Assembly (NCBI GenBank): GCA_011775825.1
Contig: JAABYK010000077.1
Location: 2,310 to 12,516 of the forward strand
Source: Candidatus Zhuqueibacterota bacterium
GTDB taxonomy: Bacteria; Zhuqueibacterota; Zhuqueibacteria; Oceanimicrobiales; Oceanimicrobiaceae
Reading direction: 5' to 3'
DNA: 10,207 nucleotides
The notes under the pieces are model-generated. The model was given only the letters and a program-made list of their open reading frames with translations. It was not told where the DNA came from and did not search any database. A program made the position numbers and the translations under genes. Of this stretch, positions 6,498 through 10,207 are shown one piece after another (within the stretch, counting starts at the first letter, position 1; each line of letters opens with the position of its first letter).

Positions 6498-8408
6498 GTG
6501 AAAAATCCCTTCATCGCCGGTAATTGGGTTCGAGGCGAGAACTTTTTCGGTCGCAAGCATCTCCTCAATGAGATCCTGGAAGGACGGCGAAATAACGTCT
6601 GGATAACAGGCACACGCCGCTTTGGCAAAACGTCCTTCCTGAAGCAACTCGAGCTTCTGACGAACAGCGGCGATCATGCTGACAAATATGTCTCGATTTT
6701 CTGGGACATGCAAGGCAGCCAGGACGTTGACGGGTTGAAGGAATCTCTGCTGGAGAGCATCGAGGATGCCGAAGAACGTTTCGAAGACATCGGGGTGGAC
6801 CTCGAGGAACTGGAGGAGAAGAATCTGTTTGAGATTTTGCGAGCCTTAAAACGCAAGACCAAAGACGCGGGATTCAATCTGATGCTCCTTTGCGATGAAG
6901 CGGAAGAACTCATCAATATTGAAAAAAACAATCCCGAAGCCCTGCCAAAACTTCGGCGATTCTTCCAGCGCGGTGATAATGTCTACACCATTCTTACTGC
7001 AACGAAGAGGCTCAGTGTACTGGAAAACACCTCCATTCCCGACACCTCTCCTTTTTTGTACGGCTTCGTGCCGCCGGTTTATTTGTCTCGCTTGGAGGAC
7101 GACGAGGCGATCAGGCTCATCAAACAATGGGAGTTTCGGGAATCTGACATCGAAGAAATTCTCGAAAAGACCAACAATCATCCCTATTTGATTCAACTCA
7201 TCTGTCGACGTTTGGTCGAAACCGGTGACCTGAGTCAGGTCATCGAGGAAGTGAGTCATGATGACATGATCAGTCACTTCTTCTCGGTGGATTTTCAATA
7301 TTTAGCCCCGGAAGAAAGAGAAATCCTGCTGCATTTAATGCAGAATCAGGGCTTGTCTCTGGAGGAACTGCAGCCGCTTATTGGTGTACCGCAAGACCGA
7401 TTAATCAAGCTGCTGTATGAATTGGCTCAATCTGGCGCCATCAAGCAGGACAATCGGCATTACCGCATTGCAAATTATTTTTTTGAGAAATGGCTGCAGC
7501 GGGAAAAGCAGAAGCTTTACAGCGATTCCGACATCAAGCGTTCCGAACCCACTCAGGAGGTCATCTCGCCGCGTCCAAAAGACGTGCGGCTGCCAGAGGT
7601 GGGTCAGCGGCTGGCCCAACATGAGATTCTGGAAAAGCTCAGTTCAGGTGGCATGGGAGTGGTGTTTAAGGGCAAAGACCTCAAACTCAATCGACTCGTG
7701 GCGCTCAAAGTGTTGTTGCCGGGATTGATATCCGACTCCACATTTCAGGAGAGGTTTGTTGTGGAAGCGCAGGCAGCTTCCTCGCTGAACCATCCAAACA
7801 TCGCGACTATTTACCAGGTGGGTGAAGAGAAAGGTATCCACTTCATTTCCATGGAGTATGTGGAGGGTCACACGCTGAGAGCCTGGGATAAAGTGCAAAC
7901 GAGAACGCTTTCCGACAAGTTGCAGGTTATGCAGGAAGCTGCAAAGGGGTTAGCCTATGCCCACAAAAAAGGCATCGTGCATCGCGATATCAAGTCGGAC
8001 AACATTATGGTCTCCAATGAAGGAGTCGTGAAAGTCATGGACTTCGGTTTGGCGAAGATGCAGCGAAAGGCCGACAAAAGCCTGACCAAAACCGGCACCA
8101 CTATGGGAACGCTCTCCTACATGTCCCCGGAGCAAGCGAGTGGTTTACCCATTGACCACCGTTCGGATATCTTTTCGTTCGGAATCGTCCTTTACGAGCT
8201 GTTTGGGGGCAGAATGCCCTTTGGTGGCGATTTCGAGCTGACAGTTCTCTACGCCATTATGAATGAAGAACCCCAACCACTACGGCAAGTGAATGCCGAA
8301 TTGCCGAAGAAGCTTGAAGACGTCGTGCACAAAGCCCTGGAAAAGGATCGGGATAACCGGTATCAGTCCATGGATTCGCTGCTTGGGGATTTGCAGGAAA
8401 TAGGTTAG
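6498..8408 (+). CDS. STAND-like ATPase - winged helix - Ser/Thr protein kinase fusion
   Basis: The 636-residue protein starts at GTG 6498 with AAGGAG nine bases upstream. Residues 1-260 form a P-loop ATPase of the same type as in the gene at 3618: NPFIAGNW, FFGRK, Walker A GTRRFGKTS (38-46), Walker B LMLLCDE (128-134) and NNHPYLIQLIC (226-236). Residues about 266-335 look like a winged helix (LAPEEREILLHL...LSLEELQPLIGVP). After a linker (about 340-365), the kinase runs from about 369 to the end: glycine loop LSSGGMGVVF (381-390, first glycine replaced by serine), ATP lysine K404, helix-C E423, HRDIKSDN (495-502), DFG (515-517), activation-loop threonines 530-538, SPE (543-545) and the DHRSDIFSFG region (553-562). 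All core catalytic residues are present, and the HRD arginine implies activation-loop phosphorylation. There is no signal peptide or membrane segment, so it is cytoplasmic. The ATPase replaces the TPR, PASTA or membrane parts usual in bacterial kinases and is presumably the switch. Substrates are unknown. Confidence 0.92.
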   Translation: MKNPFIAGNWVRGENFFGRKHLLNEILEGRRNNVWITGTRRFGKTSFLKQLELLTNSGDHADKYVSIFWDMQGSQDVDGLKESLLESIEDAEERFEDIGVDLEELEEKNLFEILRALKRKTKDAGFNLMLLCDEAEELINIEKNNPEALPKLRRFFQRGDNVYTILTATKRLSVLENTSIPDTSPFLYGFVPPVYLSRLEDDEAIRLIKQWEFRESDIEEILEKTNNHPYLIQLICRRLVETGDLSQVIEEVSHDDMISHFFSVDFQYLAPEEREILLHLMQNQGLSLEELQPLIGVPQDRLIKLLYELAQSGAIKQDNRHYRIANYFFEKWLQREKQKLYSDSDIKRSEPTQEVISPRPKDVRLPEVGQRLAQHEILEKLSSGGMGVVFKGKDLKLNRLVALKVLLPGLISDSTFQERFVVEAQAASSLNHPNIATIYQVGEEKGIHFISMEYVEGHTLRAWDKVQTRTLSDKLQVMQEAAKGLAYAHKKGIVHRDIKSDNIMVSNEGVVKVMDFGLAKMQRKADKSLTKTGTTMGTLSYMSPEQASGLPIDHRSDIFSFGIVLYELFGGRMPFGGDFELTVLYAIMNEEPQPLRQVNAELPKKLEDVVHKALEKDRDNRYQSMDSLLGDLQEIG

Positions 8409-8433
8409 TTCGAGATAGCGACACACTCTCCTA

Positions 8434-8448
8434 GGGCTCAAGAGTCCC
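8434..8448. terminator. Weak hairpin between convergent genes
   Basis: GGG-CT (8434-8438) can pair with AG-T-CCC (8443-8448) around CAAG with one bulged T. It is the only hairpin seen in the 57 bases between the stops of the kinase and VOC genes. TTGTTTTG follows about ten bases later on the plus strand. The stem is poor; termination here is expected from the convergent layout more than shown by the sequence. Confidence 0.2.
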
Positions 8449-8465
8449 CCCGGACGTTGTTTTGC

Positions 8466-8855
8466 TTACGCAGGCGTGTACAGTGCGGCCACAGCGCCAG
8501 CAGGGTCTTGAATCACGCAATAGCGCCCGTATCCGGCCATGCCTTTGGGTTCGACCAGCACCTTGCCGCCCAGTTCGACACATCGTTTGGCGCTTTCGTC
8601 GACATCTTCCACGGTGATGTACACAAGCCATTGTGGCGGCAGGTCGGCATTTGACCCGCGTGCATGACAGATGCCCACCATCGGTTTGCCGCTTTGCGGT
8701 GCATTCATGTTGTAGTCGTTGTAGCCACCCATATCAACGGGTTCACTTTTCCATCCTACCACTTTGCTGTAAAAAACATTGACGTCCTCAGCATTTTCAA
8801 TGGTCAAGTCCGTCCAGCTTATGGTTCCGACTTCCGGTTTTTCGGATTGGCTCAT
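8466..8855 (-). CDS. VOC-superfamily (glyoxalase/bleomycin-resistance fold) protein
   Basis: The ATG at 8855 gives 129 residues; AGGAGG lies six bases upstream, which favours it over an in-frame GTG at 8861 that would abut the ribosome site. The protein shows two beta-alpha-beta-beta-beta halves: ISWTDLTIENAEDVNVFYSKV at the front (first 16 residues ISWTDLTIENAEDVNV) and WLVYITVEDVDESAKRCVEL...GRYCVIQDPAGAVAALYTP in the second half. These are standard for single-unit VOC proteins related to the CFP32-like group. The usual N-terminal metal-ligand histidine is not evident (threonine follows ISW), so enzymatic activity cannot be assumed and the substrate is unknown. It begins 26 bp after the end of the FmdB gene on the same strand, so the two are probably one transcript. 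Confidence 0.88.
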   Translation of the reverse strand: MSQSEKPEVGTISWTDLTIENAEDVNVFYSKVVGWKSEPVDMGGYNDYNMNAPQSGKPMVGICHARGSNADLPPQWLVYITVEDVDESAKRCVELGGKVLVEPKGMAGYGRYCVIQDPAGAVAALYTPA

Positions 8856-8881
8856 GTCCACCCTCCTTTCAAGTTTGCGAT

Positions 8882-9379
8882 CTACAAGTCATAAAGCGTG
8901 TCGTCGACCTTCGGTTTCGGTTTGGGTTTTGCCACGCTCCGTTTCTGTTCATCGAAGAGGAACGGTTCTTCCTCCTCCAGCAAATCGCCCATCTCCTCTT
9001 CAATTTTTTCCGGATCTTCTCCGCGTTCCATGCGGCTCAGAGCTTCTTCCATGCCGGGACCCATTTTAAGTCCGGTGGCATCTGAAAGTTTGCGCATGAG
9101 GTTGGCGGCCTGGCGCGGATCGTCTTCGTCGATCTTGTCCGCATCCCGGGCGAGCATGGCCATGGCTTGCTCCATTTTGGACTCATCCATAGGAGGCATA
9201 TCGGCGTCTTCACCGCCCTCCTCGTTCCGTTTGGAAATGGAAGCAAATATCGAAACGTTGCGTTTTAATTTAACATCTTTGCAATTGGGGCAATTGGGGA
9301 TTTTTTCGGTATTCACCGTCCGGGAAAAGAACTTGTAGACAGTATGGCAATCTTTGCAGTAGAACTCATAAATTGGCAT
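8882..9379 (-). CDS. FmdB-family zinc-ribbon protein with long acidic C-terminal extension
   Basis: The 165-residue product opens with MPIYEFYCKDC, the hallmark of the FmdB/CxxC regulatory protein family. Four cysteines (C8, C11, C30, C33) form a probable zinc ribbon. FmdB proteins are typically about 70-110 residues; here about 110 further residues follow, rich in Glu, Asp, Met and Lys. These include PPMDESKMEQAMAMLARDAD, a predicted helix over about 105-140, and a proline/lysine repeat (KPKPKPK) near the end. GGAGG stands eight bases before the ATG. The family is named after a putative regulator of formamidase, but its biochemical role is not settled, so a metal-binding regulatory or chaperone role is only a suggestion. 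It is first gene of a likely two-gene unit with the VOC gene. Confidence 0.9.
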   Translation of the reverse strand: MPIYEFYCKDCHTVYKFFSRTVNTEKIPNCPNCKDVKLKRNVSIFASISKRNEEGGEDADMPPMDESKMEQAMAMLARDADKIDEDDPRQAANLMRKLSDATGLKMGPGMEEALSRMERGEDPEKIEEEMGDLLEEEEPFLFDEQKRSVAKPKPKPKVDDTLYDL

Positions 9380-9481
9380 GGCCAGTCCTCCGTGAATAGA
9401 TTAGTTTTCCAATTTCATGGTCCGATTCGGTTTAGTACTTGCAAAAACCAATGTTTGCCGTTTAGAATGGTGCAACGCTCA

Positions 9482-10018
9482 CTAAAATGCCAGACCGTTT
9501 ACGGTCACCCGAAAAGAGAATGATTCCGAATCGGTGGAAGCTTCGTCCACCCGAGAGTACAAAATATTTGTCTCTACCGTAAAATGTTTTGCAAACTCGA
9601 AGCCGATTCCACCGAAGAGTCCGAATCCTTCATCACTGGTTTCAATAGTCGTTAATCCGACTCCCCCGGTGAGAAACACACCCGTGCCCGTTTTCCCCAA
9701 ATATTTGGTCACCCCAGCGGCATTCAGGGTGATTTCCTCATCTGCCAAATGCGCACCTTTTGAAATGAAATAAACTTCCAGCGAATTGGATGGCGCTCCG
9801 CCAATCTTGAACTCGGTGAGAAACACGGCAGCGTTTTCCGTGTCTGACCTCGATTGGAAAATCATCTCATGTGAAAGAAAGCCAGCTCCCACGCCCCCGC
9901 CAAGGATAAAGCCCTTCCTTGCGCCATCGAAGGCAAAGCCTTCCTCAAAGCTTCCCACAAGTAGCAAAGCGCAGAACACAATCGGTAAAGTCTCAAGAGA
10001 GCTTTTTCTCAAACTCAT
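9482..10018 (-). CDS. Small outer-membrane beta-barrel protein
   Basis: The preferred start is the ATG at 10018 (178 residues), because AGGGAG lies eight bases upstream and the new N-terminus is a proper signal peptide: SLRK, then a hydrophobic run (about 10-24), likely cut after GFA (27-29). A longer frame from 10090 would bury this signal. The mature part is rich in glycine and alternating hydrophobics (GFILGGGVGAGFL, GVFLTGGVGL, GLFGGIGFEFAKHFTVE) and ends in FRVTVNGLAF, with the terminal phenylalanine used for BAM-dependent insertion. Length and pattern fit 8-stranded barrels of the OmpW/OMP_b-brl type. Function cannot be told from sequence. It is separated by 102 bases from the FmdB gene and probably has its own transcript. 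Confidence 0.82.
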   Translation of the reverse strand: MSLRKSSLETLPIVFCALLLVGSFEEGFAFDGARKGFILGGGVGAGFLSHEMIFQSRSDTENAAVFLTEFKIGGAPSNSLEVYFISKGAHLADEEITLNAAGVTKYLGKTGTGVFLTGGVGLTTIETSDEGFGLFGGIGFEFAKHFTVETNILYSRVDEASTDSESFSFRVTVNGLAF

Positions 10019-10104
10019 TCTGCTTTCTCCCTTAGAAAGTGTGTGGATAAAAAGCTCGCGGACGGCAGGAATGTGCAAAATCTTTCTCAAATTTTCAAGA
10101 TAAA

Positions 10105-10120
10105 TTGTGAAGTTGTGAAA
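10105..10120. repeat. Tandem 8-bp near-repeat TTGTGAAG-TTGTGAAA upstream of the small barrel gene
   Basis: Two adjacent copies, differing only in the last base, lie about 90 bases before the ATG at 10018, within the promoter region of the minus-strand barrel gene. It may be an operator with two same-oriented sites. The rest of 10019-10207 shows no gene and no clear promoter hexamers. Confidence 0.4.
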
Positions 10121-10207
10121 CTGTTTTTTTCGCTAGTAAACGGAAACTTGACCTAAGGTTCCAATCACACTTTTCGGAATAGAATTTTGCCGTAGATGTA
10201 TTTGAAC

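Noticed and set aside
8856..8861. GTG at 8861 as start of the VOC gene
   Set aside because: It directly abuts the AGGAGG ribosome site, leaving no spacing; ATG 8855 is spaced by six bases.
10019..10090. Longer N-terminus of the small barrel protein from 10090
   Set aside because: It would add 24 residues before a standard signal peptide, and the good ribosome site belongs to ATG 10018.
1..10207. tRNA, rRNA, CRISPR array, insertion sequence or origin
   Set aside because: No cloverleaf-like sequence, repeat-spacer pattern, transposase or terminal inverted repeats, and no iteron cluster was seen on either strand.

Overview
The window looks like a chromosomal segment of a Gram-negative, probably uncultured bacterium. 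Two predicted outer-membrane beta-barrel proteins with Sec signal peptides imply a double membrane. The mix of a PorV/FadL-like barrel, Hanks-type Ser/Thr kinase, NPF/NPY-type STAND-like ATPases, an FmdB protein and AbrB/PIN toxin-antitoxin genes fits lineages around the FCB superphylum and KSB1/Calditrichota-like candidate phyla. That placement is inference from protein character, not from a marker gene. Base composition is moderate, with a visibly A+T-richer islet around 5.75-6.5 kb.

Layout. On the minus strand, 139-1680 encodes a GAF-AAA+-Fis enhancer-binding protein, that is, an activator of sigma-54 RNA polymerase. A 490-bp divergent intergenic region follows. It carries a very good -24/-12 (sigma-54) promoter match pointing right, plus sigma-70-like candidates and short repeats. 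On the plus strand come a FadL/PorV-like outer-membrane barrel (2171-3598) and, 19 bp later, a membrane-spanning protein (3618-5747) with periplasmic TPR and Ig-like parts, one transmembrane helix and a cytoplasmic P-loop ATPase. Next is a small A+T-rich vapBC islet with an intact AbrB-type antitoxin (5807-6013) and a toxin gene destroyed by a stop and four frameshifts (6010-6396). After it, 6498-8408 encodes a soluble protein in which a second ATPase of the same type, with a winged-helix segment, is fused to a complete Ser/Thr kinase domain. On the minus strand at the right end lie a VOC/glyoxalase-fold protein, an FmdB zinc-ribbon protein with a long acidic tail (probably one operon with the VOC gene), and a small outer-membrane barrel.

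How the genes may work together (inference). The barrel, the trans-membrane ATPase and the ATPase-kinase form a candidate envelope-to-cytoplasm signalling system. The TPR/Ig part would sense something in the periplasm, the membrane-anchored ATPase would pass it on, and the paralogous soluble ATPase would carry the kinase output. The adjacent sigma-54 activator and the -24/-12 promoter suggest conditional expression of at least the first two genes. The vapBC remnant sits exactly where the membrane ATPase lacks the winged-helix tail seen in its paralogue, which suggests that insertion of the islet remodelled the locus.
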